A stretch of 64,000 nt of DNA, taken from contig NZ_JANUCA010000008.1 in the NCBI RefSeq assembly GCF_024807145.1, positions 141,482 to 205,481 on the forward strand. The letters are read 5' to 3'. This DNA is from Microbacterium sp. AK031. Lineage in GTDB: Bacteria > Actinomycetota > Actinomycetes > Actinomycetales > Microbacteriaceae. Positions 40,598-48,149 of this stretch are shown piece after piece; positions within the stretch are counted from its first letter, which is position 1; every line of letters starts with the position of its first letter. The notes under the pieces are model-generated. The model did no database searches. It was not told the origin of the DNA and was given only the letters and a program-made list of their open reading frames with translations. The position numbers and the translations under genes are program-made.

Positions 40598-40700
40598 GTA
40601 CAGATGTCAGGCGAAGTTACAGATGTCAGCCGAGATCGGCGGATCGCGGCTGACATCTGTGAAATGGACTGACGAGTGTGCCGGCACAGACGAGTCAGTC
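40598..40700. repeat. Intergenic hairpin and AGTGTGCC repeat (copy 3)
   Basis: ACAGATGTCAGCCG at 40619-40632 and CGGCTGACATCTGT at 40647-40660 form a perfect 14-bp stem with a 14-base loop. ACAGATGTCAG occurs once more at 40600-40610. CTGACGAGTGTGCCGGC at 40669-40685 matches the element near 7484. GACTGAC (40668-40674) pairs with GTCAGTC (40694-40700), the last overlapping the stop of the FUSC gene. The region separates two minus-strand genes, so a terminator for the FUSC gene is plausible. Confidence 0.6.
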
Positions 40701-41729
40701 ATCCCCGACGAGTTCCCCGCGGATGCGGCGCAGATCCTCCATGAGCGAGCCGATCAGGATCCAGTGACCGGATGCCGGTGGCTTCACCTGCAGCGGGGCA
40801 GTGAGAGCCGGGATCGCCGAGGTCTCGGATGATGGCTCAGGAGCGACGTCTGCGACCTGCACGGCCAGGCGCACATCGTGGCCCGCCCTGTGCAGCTGCT
40901 CGGCGATGGCGTGCACGGTCGGCTCGTCGGCGAGGGTGTCGTCGTAGTGGTCGAAGTACGCGCGGGTCATCCCGATCACCTGCGTGACGATGGGGGAGAG
41001 CGTGTCCAGAAGCGCGCGCATCTCGAGGAGATCGCCGCGCTGCGACCGGCGCGGGTTGAGGGTCAGCGACTCCTCTCCGGCGCTGATGGATGCTTCGGCC
41101 GCTGCCTGCATCGGACGCAGCAGCCGCGCGTGCAGCATCAGCTCCTGCAGCTGTGCCGGCGTCTGCGCAGCGGGCAGGGCCGCGGCAAGGCGATCGAGGC
41201 TGGCGGCGATCTCGGCCCCCAGCAGTCCCAGGTTCCGCCGTGCGGGTGCGGTGAGCACTGGGGGCACGATCAGGGCGTTGACGATGATGCCGATCGCGAC
41301 GCCGATCAGGGTCTCGACGATGCGGTCCAGGGCGTATTGCGGGCTGGAGGAGCCGAGGGCGAGGACGAGCATCGCCGAGATGGCGACCTGATTCCCCATG
41401 CCCGGCGTCGCACGGAACACCCAGGCCACCAGCATCGCCACCACGATCGCGAGCAGGACCACCCAGCTCTGCGGACCCAGCAGCAGGCTGAGGCCCGTCG
41501 CGATCACGACGCCCACGATCACGCCGAGGCTGCGCTCGATCGCCTTCGCAAGCGACTGGTTCACGCTCGGCAGCACGACCAGCAGGGCGGCGATCGCGGC
41601 GAAGACCGGGAGCGGACCGGGAACGAGCCAACCGGCGATCAGCCAGGCGCCGATCGTCGCCACTGCGGATTTCACGACCTGCAGCAGCGGAGCGCGCTTC
41701 GCGCTGCGCACCGCCGATGTCATCCGCAT
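40695..41729 (-). CDS. FUSC-family/aromatic-acid-exporter-like membrane protein
   Basis: 344 residues. The first 155 contain about six hydrophobic spans (FAAIAALLVVLPSVNQS then LGVIVGVVIATGLSLLLG), followed by a cytoplasmic helical region of about 180 residues (LMLHARLLRPMQAAAEASI). This half-size layout matches FUSC-type proteins related to the AaeB efflux pump. Substrate unknown. The gene is divergent from the iron-regulated operon to its right; the 149-bp gap contains the IdeR box but nothing obvious for this gene. Confidence 0.85.
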   Translation of the reverse strand: MRMTSAVRSAKRAPLLQVVKSAVATIGAWLIAGWLVPGPLPVFAAIAALLVVLPSVNQSLAKAIERSLGVIVGVVIATGLSLLLGPQSWVVLLAIVVAMLVAWVFRATPGMGNQVAISAMLVLALGSSSPQYALDRIVETLIGVAIGIIVNALIVPPVLTAPARRNLGLLGAEIAASLDRLAAALPAAQTPAQLQELMLHARLLRPMQAAAEASISAGEESLTLNPRRSQRGDLLEMRALLDTLSPIVTQVIGMTRAYFDHYDDTLADEPTVHAIAEQLHRAGHDVRLAVQVADVAPEPSSETSAIPALTAPLQVKPPASGHWILIGSLMEDLRRIRGELVGDD

Positions 41730-41794
41730 GCACTCACGTTAGCCCTGGGCAATATCCGATCTCGCGTATGAGGACACCCTAACTCTCTGATAAA

Positions 41795-41813
41795 TTAGGG
41801 CAGGCTTACCAAA
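41795..41813 (+). promoter_or_regulatory. IdeR/DtxR iron box of siderophore operon 1
   Basis: TTAGGGCAGGCTTACCAAA agrees with the actinobacterial consensus TTAGGTTAGGCTAACCTAA at 15 of 19 positions. It overlaps a -10-like GATAAAT and lies 66 bp before the binding-protein start, so Fe2+-loaded IdeR/DmdR would repress the operon. Confidence 0.8.
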
Positions 41814-41878
41814 GCCCACACCGCTCGATAGCATCCGGCGCGCTTCGCGCCAGCCTCCCCAACCCGAAAGGGAATTCC

Positions 41879-42961
41879 GTGCGCATCTCTCGTCTCCTGG
41901 GCCTCGGCGCAGTCGCGGCACTGGCCGTCGGCCTCGCTGCCTGCTCGACCCCCGCAGCCTCCGACACTGCCGACTCCGACTCACCGGTCGGAACGAACCC
42001 GGCATCAGCCGACGCGTTCCCCGTCACCATCGAGCACGTCTTCGGCGAGACCACGATCAGCGAGAAGCCCGACCGCATCGCGACGGTCAACTGGGCCAAC
42101 CACGAGGTCCCCCTCGCTCTCGGCGTCGTGCCGGTCGGCATGAGCAAGGTGGCCTGGGGGGACGACGACGACAACGGCGTGCTTCCGTGGGTCGAGGACA
42201 AGCTCGACGGTCTGGGCATCGACGTGTCGCTGATGGGCGACAAGGATGCTGAGGGGGCCGGCGAAGTGCCCGTGCTGTTCGACGAGGCCGACGGCATCGA
42301 CTTCGAGGCCGTCGCCGACACGAGCCCCGATGTCATCCTCGCTTCGTACTCCGGGCTGACGCAGGAGGACTACGACACCCTCTCCAAGATCGCGCCGGTC
42401 GTGGCGTACCCCGAGGTCGCATGGGGCACGTCCGTCCAGGACATGATCGCCCTGAACTCCGACGCGATCGGCCTCGGCGACGAAGGCCAAGCCCTGATCG
42501 AGGACCTCGACGCCCAGACGCAGGCAGCGCTCGACGCTCATCCTGCGCTCAAGGACGCGAAGCTGCTCTTCAGCTATATCGACCCGAACGATCTCAGCCA
42601 GCTCGGTTACTACACGCGCATCGACACTCGTCCGGGGTTCCTGCTCGAGCTCGGCCTGCCCGAGGCGCAGATCGTCGCGGACAACGCCGACAGCACCGAC
42701 TTCTATCAGATGGCCAGCGCCGAGGAGGTCGAGAAGTTCGACGACGTCGACGTCTTCATCACTTACGGAGACGATTCGATCATCCCCCTGCTCCAGGCCG
42801 ATCCGCTGCTGGGCAAGATCCCTGCCATCGCGGCGGGGAACATCGCTGTCCTTCCTGACGCATCCCCGATGGCGAACTCCGCGAATCCGTCTCCGCTGTC
42901 GATCCCGTGGGGAATCGACGACTACTTCGCGATCCTCGAGGCCCCGCTGCTCGACGAGTGA
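41879..42961 (+). CDS. Ferric-siderophore-binding lipoprotein
   Basis: 360 residues. Lipobox LAAC puts the lipidated Cys at 22. The mature part (FPVTIEHVFGETTISEKPDRI) starts as usual for FhuD/FepB type III binding proteins, with VVPVGMSKVAWGDDD and DVILASYSGLTQEDYDTLS further on. AAAGGGAATTCC precedes the GTG start. The first gene of a five-gene operon behind an IdeR box; it overlaps the first permease gene by 4 bases. It probably binds a hydroxamate or catecholate siderophore; which one cannot be told. Confidence 0.92.
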   Translation: MRISRLLGLGAVAALAVGLAACSTPAASDTADSDSPVGTNPASADAFPVTIEHVFGETTISEKPDRIATVNWANHEVPLALGVVPVGMSKVAWGDDDDNGVLPWVEDKLDGLGIDVSLMGDKDAEGAGEVPVLFDEADGIDFEAVADTSPDVILASYSGLTQEDYDTLSKIAPVVAYPEVAWGTSVQDMIALNSDAIGLGDEGQALIEDLDAQTQAALDAHPALKDAKLLFSYIDPNDLSQLGYYTRIDTRPGFLLELGLPEAQIVADNADSTDFYQMASAEEVEKFDDVDVFITYGDDSIIPLLQADPLLGKIPAIAAGNIAVLPDASPMANSANPSPLSIPWGIDDYFAILEAPLLDE

Positions 42962-44004
42962 CCTCAGTTGCCCAGGCTTCGACGTCGGGCTCCGCGAACC
43001 TGCGGCGTCCGGCGTCGATGCGTGTGCTCTGGCTGCTGATCGGAGCCGGTGCCATCCTCGTCCTCAGCATCCTTTCGATCTCGTTCGGAGTGCGCACCGT
43101 TACCCTCGACGACATCATCGCCGCTCTCAGCGGACACGACGACACCGTCGCGCAGGCCGCGATCATCAAGAGGATCCCGCGCACTGTGCTCGCGATCCTC
43201 GTCGGTGCCGCCCTCGCGCTCTCCGGCGCGGCCATGCAGGCCGTCACCCGCAACCCGATCGCGGACCCCGGCATTCTCGGCGTCACGAACGGCGCCTCGC
43301 TCGCGGTCGTCTTCGGGATCGCCTTCTTCGGCGTCTCGAGCGCCTACGGCTACATGCTGCTCGCGGTTCTCGGCGCGGCGATCGCCGCGATCTTCGTCTA
43401 CTCAGTGGGTTCGCTGGGCCGCGGCGGCGCGACGCCCCTCAAACTCGCCCTCGCGGGAGCTGCGACCTCGGCGGCACTCGGCTCGCTGATCAGCGCGGTC
43501 ATGCTGCCCCGTGTCGACCTGCTGCAGACGTTCCAGTCCTGGCAGATCGGCGGCGTCGGCGGCGCGGAGTGGCCGCGCATCGCGATCACGGCGCCCGTGC
43601 TCGCGATCGGCGCGCTCATCTGCTTCATGTGCGCGCGCGGCATGAACTCCCTCGCCCTCGGTGATGACATGGCGGCAGGTCTCGGCGAGCGCGTCTTCCG
43701 CACTCGCCTGGTCTCGGCGGTCGGCGCCGTCATCCTCGCGGGCGCCGCGACGGCGATCGCCGGTCCGATCGGTTTCGTTGGTCTCGTCGTCCCGCACATG
43801 TGCCGGATGCTGATCGGCACGGACCACCGCTGGCTGCTGCCCTTCTCGGCGCTCGGCGGGGCAGCACTGCTGCTCGCGAGCGACATCATCGGCCGCGTGA
43901 TCGCCCCATCGTCGGAGGAGATCCAGGTCGGCATCATCACGGCCGTCATCGGCGCACCGTTCTTCATCTGGATCGTCCGTCGCCAGAAGGTGCGTGAGCT
44001 GTGA
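42958..44004 (+). CDS. Siderophore ABC importer permease (FecCD), subunit 1
   Basis: 348 residues, about nine to ten spans. The FecCD features are VGAALALSGAAMQAVTRNP IA-type loop at about 75-95, DPGILGVTNGASLAV, the SLGDDMAAGLG coupling segment (as SLALGDDMAAGLGE) and GFVGLVVPHMCR. It carries ferric siderophore across the membrane together with subunit 2. The start at 42958 overlaps the preceding stop (GTGA), and its own stop overlaps the next GTG. Confidence 0.93.
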   Translation: MTSVAQASTSGSANLRRPASMRVLWLLIGAGAILVLSILSISFGVRTVTLDDIIAALSGHDDTVAQAAIIKRIPRTVLAILVGAALALSGAAMQAVTRNPIADPGILGVTNGASLAVVFGIAFFGVSSAYGYMLLAVLGAAIAAIFVYSVGSLGRGGATPLKLALAGAATSAALGSLISAVMLPRVDLLQTFQSWQIGGVGGAEWPRIAITAPVLAIGALICFMCARGMNSLALGDDMAAGLGERVFRTRLVSAVGAVILAGAATAIAGPIGFVGLVVPHMCRMLIGTDHRWLLPFSALGGAALLLASDIIGRVIAPSSEEIQVGIITAVIGAPFFIWIVRRQKVREL

Positions 44005-45062
44005 GCGTCGTGCAGGCCCCTGGAGCGGCCGTGATGCAGGGCCCGGCCGCGATCATGGCGGGTCGCCGCGCGCGTCAACGCCGCCACGCCGCGGCTACCA
44101 TCGTGCTCGGCGTGCTGCTGTTCGCGCTCGCCGCAGTCGCCCTGATGTTCGGCAACTCGTTCTACACGCCGGGCGAGATCATCCGCGTCATGCTGGGTGA
44201 GACGGTGCCTGGGGCATCCTTCACTGTCGGCGAGTTGCGCCTGCCGCGCACGGCGCTCGCGATCCTCGCGGGCTTCGCCTTCGGCATCGCCGGTGTCACC
44301 TTCCAGACGCTGCTGCGCAACCCACTGGCCTCACCAGACATCATCGGCATCACCGAGGGTGCGAGCGCTGCGGCGGTCGTCGGAATCGTCGTGCTCGGGA
44401 TGAGCGGCCCCGCCGTCTCGGTGATGGCGTTGGGGGGAGCCCTGATCACGGCGATCGCGATCTACCTGCTCTCCAACAGGGGAGGCTTCTCCGGCATCCG
44501 CCTCATCCTCATCGGCATCGGCGTCGCGGCCATGCTGCAGAGCGTCGTGTCGTACGTTCTCTCGCGTGCGGCGGACTGGGACATCCAGATGGCGATGCGT
44601 TGGATCACCGGAAGCCTGAACAACGCCGCGTGGGACGACGTGATCCCGCTCGTGATCGCCAGCGTCGTGATCCTGCCGTTCCTGTTGAGTCAGGCGCGCG
44701 CGCTCGGGATGCTGCAGCTCGGCGACGACTCGGCCTCCGGCCTCGGCGTGCGCGTCACCGTGACGCGGCTGATGTTCATCATCGGCGCCGTCGTGCTGCT
44801 CGCGTTCGCGACGGCGGGCACAGGGCCGATCGCATTCGTGGCATTCATGGCAGGTCCGATCGCAGCCCGCATCACTGGGCCGGGCGCCAACCTGCTGCTG
44901 CCGTCGGCGTTCGTCGGGGCTGTTCTCGTGCTCGGCGGCGACCTGATCGGTCAGTTCGCGTTCGACGCGCGCTACCCGGTCGGCGTCATCACCGGAGTGC
45001 TCGGCGCGCCGTATCTGATCTACCTACTCATCCGCACCAACCGCTCCGGAGGCTCACTGTGA
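44001..45062 (+). CDS. Siderophore ABC importer permease (FecCD), subunit 2
   Basis: 353 residues. GFAFGIAGVTFQTLLRNPLA, in part, is the FecCD signature, followed by SPDIIGITEGASAAAVV and the coupling segment LGDDSASGLGVRV. The C-terminal half ends in LGAPYLIYLLIRTNR, the usual closing helix. It forms the transmembrane heterodimer with the product of the preceding gene. GTGA overlaps at both ends show one polycistronic unit. Confidence 0.93.
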   Translation: MSVVQAPGAAVMQGPAAIMAGRRARQRRHAAATIVLGVLLFALAAVALMFGNSFYTPGEIIRVMLGETVPGASFTVGELRLPRTALAILAGFAFGIAGVTFQTLLRNPLASPDIIGITEGASAAAVVGIVVLGMSGPAVSVMALGGALITAIAIYLLSNRGGFSGIRLILIGIGVAAMLQSVVSYVLSRAADWDIQMAMRWITGSLNNAAWDDVIPLVIASVVILPFLLSQARALGMLQLGDDSASGLGVRVTVTRLMFIIGAVVLLAFATAGTGPIAFVAFMAGPIAARITGPGANLLLPSAFVGAVLVLGGDLIGQFAFDARYPVGVITGVLGAPYLIYLLIRTNRSGGSL

Positions 45063-45859
45063 CCGAGGCACACACACTGACCGCCGAGGGGGTGACCCTC
45101 GCCTACGGCGACCGCACGGTCATCGAGGGGCTCGACCTCCAGATCGCCCCAGGAAAGATCACCTCGATCGTCGGAGCGAACGGATGCGGCAAGTCGACGC
45201 TGCTGCGATCGCTCGCGCGGCTGTTGTCACCGGCATCCGGTCAGATCGTCCTGGACGGCAGATCGGTGCACTCCAGACCCACCAAGGAGGTCGCCCGAGT
45301 GCTCGGCCTGCTGCCGCAGTCGCCGATCGCTCCTGAGGGGATCGCCGTGGCCGATCTGGTCGGCCGGGGACGGCATCCGCATCAGAAGGTGCTCGCGCGC
45401 TGGAACGACCACGACTACGAAGTTGTCGCCGATGCGCTCGCCGCGACCGGGACCACGGATCTCGCCGACCGTAGCGTCGACGAGCTCTCCGGTGGTCAGC
45501 GCCAGCGCGTCTGGATCGCCATGGTGCTCGCGCAGGAGACCGACATCCTGCTGCTCGACGAGCCGACCACGTTTCTCGACGTCGCGCATCAGGTCGAGGT
45601 GCTCGATCTGCTCACCGACCTCAGCGTCTCGCGCGGCACGACGATCGTAATGGTGCTGCACGACCTCAATCTCGCCGCGCGCTACTCCGATGAGCTCGTC
45701 GCGATGCGCGGCGGCCAGGTCCACGCCCTTGGTGCGCCGAACGACATCCTCACTCACACGCTGGTCGAAGAGGTCTTCGGCATGGCGAATCAGATCACCA
45801 CCGACCCGGTTTCCGGAAAGCCGATGGTCACACCGATCGGAAGGCATCATGTCCGCTGA
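45059..45859 (+). CDS. Siderophore ABC importer ATPase
   Basis: 266 residues. Walker A GANGCGKSTLL, Q-loop LGLLPQSP, signature ELSGGQRQRVWIAMVL, Walker B ILLLDEPTTFLD and H-loop VMVLHDLNLAARY are complete and typical of the FepC/FhuC branch. The GTG overlaps the permease stop (GTGA). The next gene, the siderophore reductase, begins 11 bases before this one ends. Confidence 0.94.
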   Translation: MTEAHTLTAEGVTLAYGDRTVIEGLDLQIAPGKITSIVGANGCGKSTLLRSLARLLSPASGQIVLDGRSVHSRPTKEVARVLGLLPQSPIAPEGIAVADLVGRGRHPHQKVLARWNDHDYEVVADALAATGTTDLADRSVDELSGGQRQRVWIAMVLAQETDILLLDEPTTFLDVAHQVEVLDLLTDLSVSRGTTIVMVLHDLNLAARYSDELVAMRGGQVHALGAPNDILTHTLVEEVFGMANQITTDPVSGKPMVTPIGRHHVR

Positions 45860-46808
45860 CACCACCACCGAGCAGCGCCCCTCGTACGTTCTCGCCCGCG
45901 CCGAGGTGCGTGCCGTGGACCGTGTGTCACCGAACTTCGTCCGAGTGACCTTCGGGGGTATCGACCTCGAGGAGTTCGGAACCCCAGGCGATGTCTTCGA
46001 CGCGCGCATCAAGCTGGTCTTCCCACCGGCATCCGGCATCCTTCCTGAGATCGCTCGCGACACGGACGACTGGTGGGGCGCGTATCTCGCGGTTCCGGAA
46101 GAGACGCGAGGATCGATGCGCACCTATTCGGTGCGCGAGCTTCGCGTGACGGATGCCGCGACCGAAGTCGTCGTCGATTTCGTGCTGCACCTCGCGCCTG
46201 GCCTCACCGGGCCCGCCTCGCTGTGGGCGAGCAGGGCGGCCGCCGGCGATGAACTCTGGATGGTCGGACCGCGCCGCGGCCGCGAGGACCGCAGCGGCAT
46301 CGAGTATGCGCCAGGCGAGGCATCGTCTGTGATGCTGGTCGGCGATGAGACCGCCGCGCCGGCGATCGCCCGCATCCTCGAGGATGCGCCCCGCGATCTG
46401 CGCGGACTGGCCTTCATCGAGGTTCCGACGGCCGAGGACATCCTCCCGCTCGATGCCCCGGAAGGCGTGGAGGTGCACTGGCTGCCACGCGGCGATGCCG
46501 CACACGGTCTGCGCCTGATCCCCACGGTGCTCGACTGCCTCGGCGACACCGCTCACTCGAAGCCCGGCCACACCGAGATCGTCGTGCAGGATGCCGAGGG
46601 TGAGGAGATGGTCTGGGAGACCCCGATCTACTCCGGAAGCGGCGATGAGGCAGCGGGCGCCGCGTCGGGTGAGCGGTACTTCTGGATCGCCGGTGAGAGC
46701 GGCGTCGTCACGACGCTGCGCCGGCATCTCGTGAAGGACCTCGGCATCGACCGCTCGCAGGTCGCCTTCATGGGCTACTGGCGCCGCGGCGTCGCGATGC
46801 GCGGCTGA
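45849..46808 (+). CDS. Siderophore-interacting FAD reductase (ViuB/SIP family)
   Basis: 319 residues. The FAD-binding N-terminal half contains TYSVRELRVTD (the RxYSxR flavin motif as MRTYSVRE), and the C-terminal NAD(P)H-related half contains MLVGDETAAPAI and YFWIAGESGVVTTLRRHL. These proteins reduce ferric siderophore in the cytoplasm to release iron, so this gene completes the uptake operon. AAGG lies close to the ATG. No other reductase is in the window. Confidence 0.92.
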   Translation: MSADTTTEQRPSYVLARAEVRAVDRVSPNFVRVTFGGIDLEEFGTPGDVFDARIKLVFPPASGILPEIARDTDDWWGAYLAVPEETRGSMRTYSVRELRVTDAATEVVVDFVLHLAPGLTGPASLWASRAAAGDELWMVGPRRGREDRSGIEYAPGEASSVMLVGDETAAPAIARILEDAPRDLRGLAFIEVPTAEDILPLDAPEGVEVHWLPRGDAAHGLRLIPTVLDCLGDTAHSKPGHTEIVVQDAEGEEMVWETPIYSGSGDEAAGAASGERYFWIAGESGVVTTLRRHLVKDLGIDRSQVAFMGYWRRGVAMRG

Positions 46809-46877
46809 CGTGCGGTGACGCCCGGCGTAGCCGTGAGGTGGACGGAGAACGTCGCTGGGCCGTGGTTCGATGGGTGC

Positions 46878-47933
46878 ATGGACCAGGACCAGCGGATGCG
46901 ACAGGAATCCCGATCGATATGGGCCACAGTCATCTGCTTCCTGATCGGTACCGGCATCGGTACCGCGGTGCTGTGGGGGAATCCGCGGGCGATCGCCGGT
47001 GACGGGTCGGTGGGCCTGCCCGCGGCGCTCATCGCAGGTGTCGTCGCCGCGGCGGCCTTCGTGGTCAGCACATTCCTGCACCGCAGGGGTGAGCATGCGT
47101 CGATGCCGCGGTGGCAGGCGATCATCTCGGCATCCGCCGCGGTCGCCTTGACGATCGCGTTCGCCGGGGTGACCGCCCTGGGGTTGCTGCTGGCGAGCGA
47201 AGTGCTCGGCGTCGGTCTTCAGGGACTCGAGCTGCCTGCGCTCGGCGGCGGCGTCATCACCGGGGTCGCGAGCGCCGTCGCTGGCAGGTTGACCTTCGGC
47301 GCAGGGATCGGACTGCGCACGGCAGACCTGGCCACACTGCTGTTCAGCTACCTCATGATCGGTACGCTGTTCGCGATGCTCACCGCCGCAGACCCTCGCT
47401 GGTGGGAGACGAACTTCTCACAGCTCGGCATCGGCACCGGCGCCTGGGTGTTCAACGGCACGCTCGTCGTCGCCGGCATCCTCATCGCCACAGTCGGGGC
47501 GTACATCGGCCGCGACCTGCATCGCATCCTCGGTGACGGCGCCCTGGGGCGGATCGCCTGGGTCGTCGCGCTGTGGGCTGCGACCGGTGTCGCGCTCGCC
47601 GGAGTCGGGCTGTTCCCGCTGGAGAACATCATCGTGCTGCACAACATCTCCGCCATCGCGACGCTCGTGCTGTTCGTCGCGGCCGGTGTGCTCACGACCT
47701 CGGTGATGCCGGGCCCGCCACGGCCGCTTCTGCTGACCACGGTGGGCGTCGCGCTGCTGCTCGTCATCGCCTTCGTGGGCGCTGACAGCTTCGATCTGTA
47801 CTCGATCACGGTGCTCGAAGCGATCGTGATCGGCCTCGGGCTGCTCTGGCTCACGACACTCGTCCGGGTGCTCGCGGTGCTGACTCCCGAGCGCCCTCGT
47901 CCGTCGGTGAGGCGGTCGTTGCTGCTCGGGTAG
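46878..47933 (+). CDS. DUF998-family integral membrane protein
   Basis: 351 residues with about eight to nine hydrophobic spans. SYLMIGTLFAMLTAADPRWW followed by ETNFSQLG is the motif that identifies DUF998 (the extracellular loop with paired Trp). No function is established for the family. The start MDQDQRMRQE at 46878 is chosen because the sequence before it lacks membrane character and overlaps the intergenic gap; the ribosome site is weak. It follows the iron operon by 69 bp and may be separate from it. Confidence 0.78.
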   Translation: MDQDQRMRQESRSIWATVICFLIGTGIGTAVLWGNPRAIAGDGSVGLPAALIAGVVAAAAFVVSTFLHRRGEHASMPRWQAIISASAAVALTIAFAGVTALGLLLASEVLGVGLQGLELPALGGGVITGVASAVAGRLTFGAGIGLRTADLATLLFSYLMIGTLFAMLTAADPRWWETNFSQLGIGTGAWVFNGTLVVAGILIATVGAYIGRDLHRILGDGALGRIAWVVALWAATGVALAGVGLFPLENIIVLHNISAIATLVLFVAAGVLTTSVMPGPPRPLLLTTVGVALLLVIAFVGADSFDLYSITVLEAIVIGLGLLWLTTLVRVLAVLTPERPRPSVRRSLLLG

Positions 47934-47944
47934 TGCGCGGCCTT

Positions 47945-47996
47945 AGGCGCTAAGGCGCTCAGACGCTCGGGTGCTCAGGCGCTAAGGCGCTCAGAC
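47945..47996 (+). repeat. Short tandem repeat, 32-bp period
   Basis: AGGCGCTAAGGCGCTCAGAC occurs without mismatch at 47945-47964 and 47977-47996, separated by GCTCGGGTGCTC, itself a degenerate GGCGCT-like unit. The tract lies between the DUF998 gene and the GH42 gene. It is non-coding. Confidence 0.7.
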
Positions 47997-48056
47997 CCTC
48001 GTCCGCGCCACGGTTGACGGATCGGATGCGTCGAACCGCCCGCTCATGCGGTAAGA

Positions 48057-48114
48057 CTGAGACCGGTCCCAGTTCTCGCATTTACGGCTGAGATCGGTCC
48101 CAGCCGTAAATGCG
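48057..48114 (+). repeat. Direct repeats plus 14-bp hairpin upstream of the GH42 gene
   Basis: CTGAGACCGGTCCCAG (48057-48072) and CTGAGATCGGTCCCAG (48088-48103) are 16-bp direct repeats with one mismatch, 31 bp apart, and each is nearly palindromic. CGCATTTACGGCTG (48077-48090) pairs perfectly with CAGCCGTAAATGCG (48101-48114). The structure ends 36 bp before the start codon of the beta-galactosidase gene, so it may be an operator pair (LacI-like sites) or an RNA hairpin acting on that gene. Confidence 0.65.
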
Positions 48115-48149
48115 GTGCTGAGGCGACGAACCGACCCGATGGAGTGACG

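Noticed and set aside
47945..48114. CRISPR array
   Set aside because: Only two repeat units of each kind with no regular unique spacers and no cas genes; the structures are a short tandem repeat and a hairpin.
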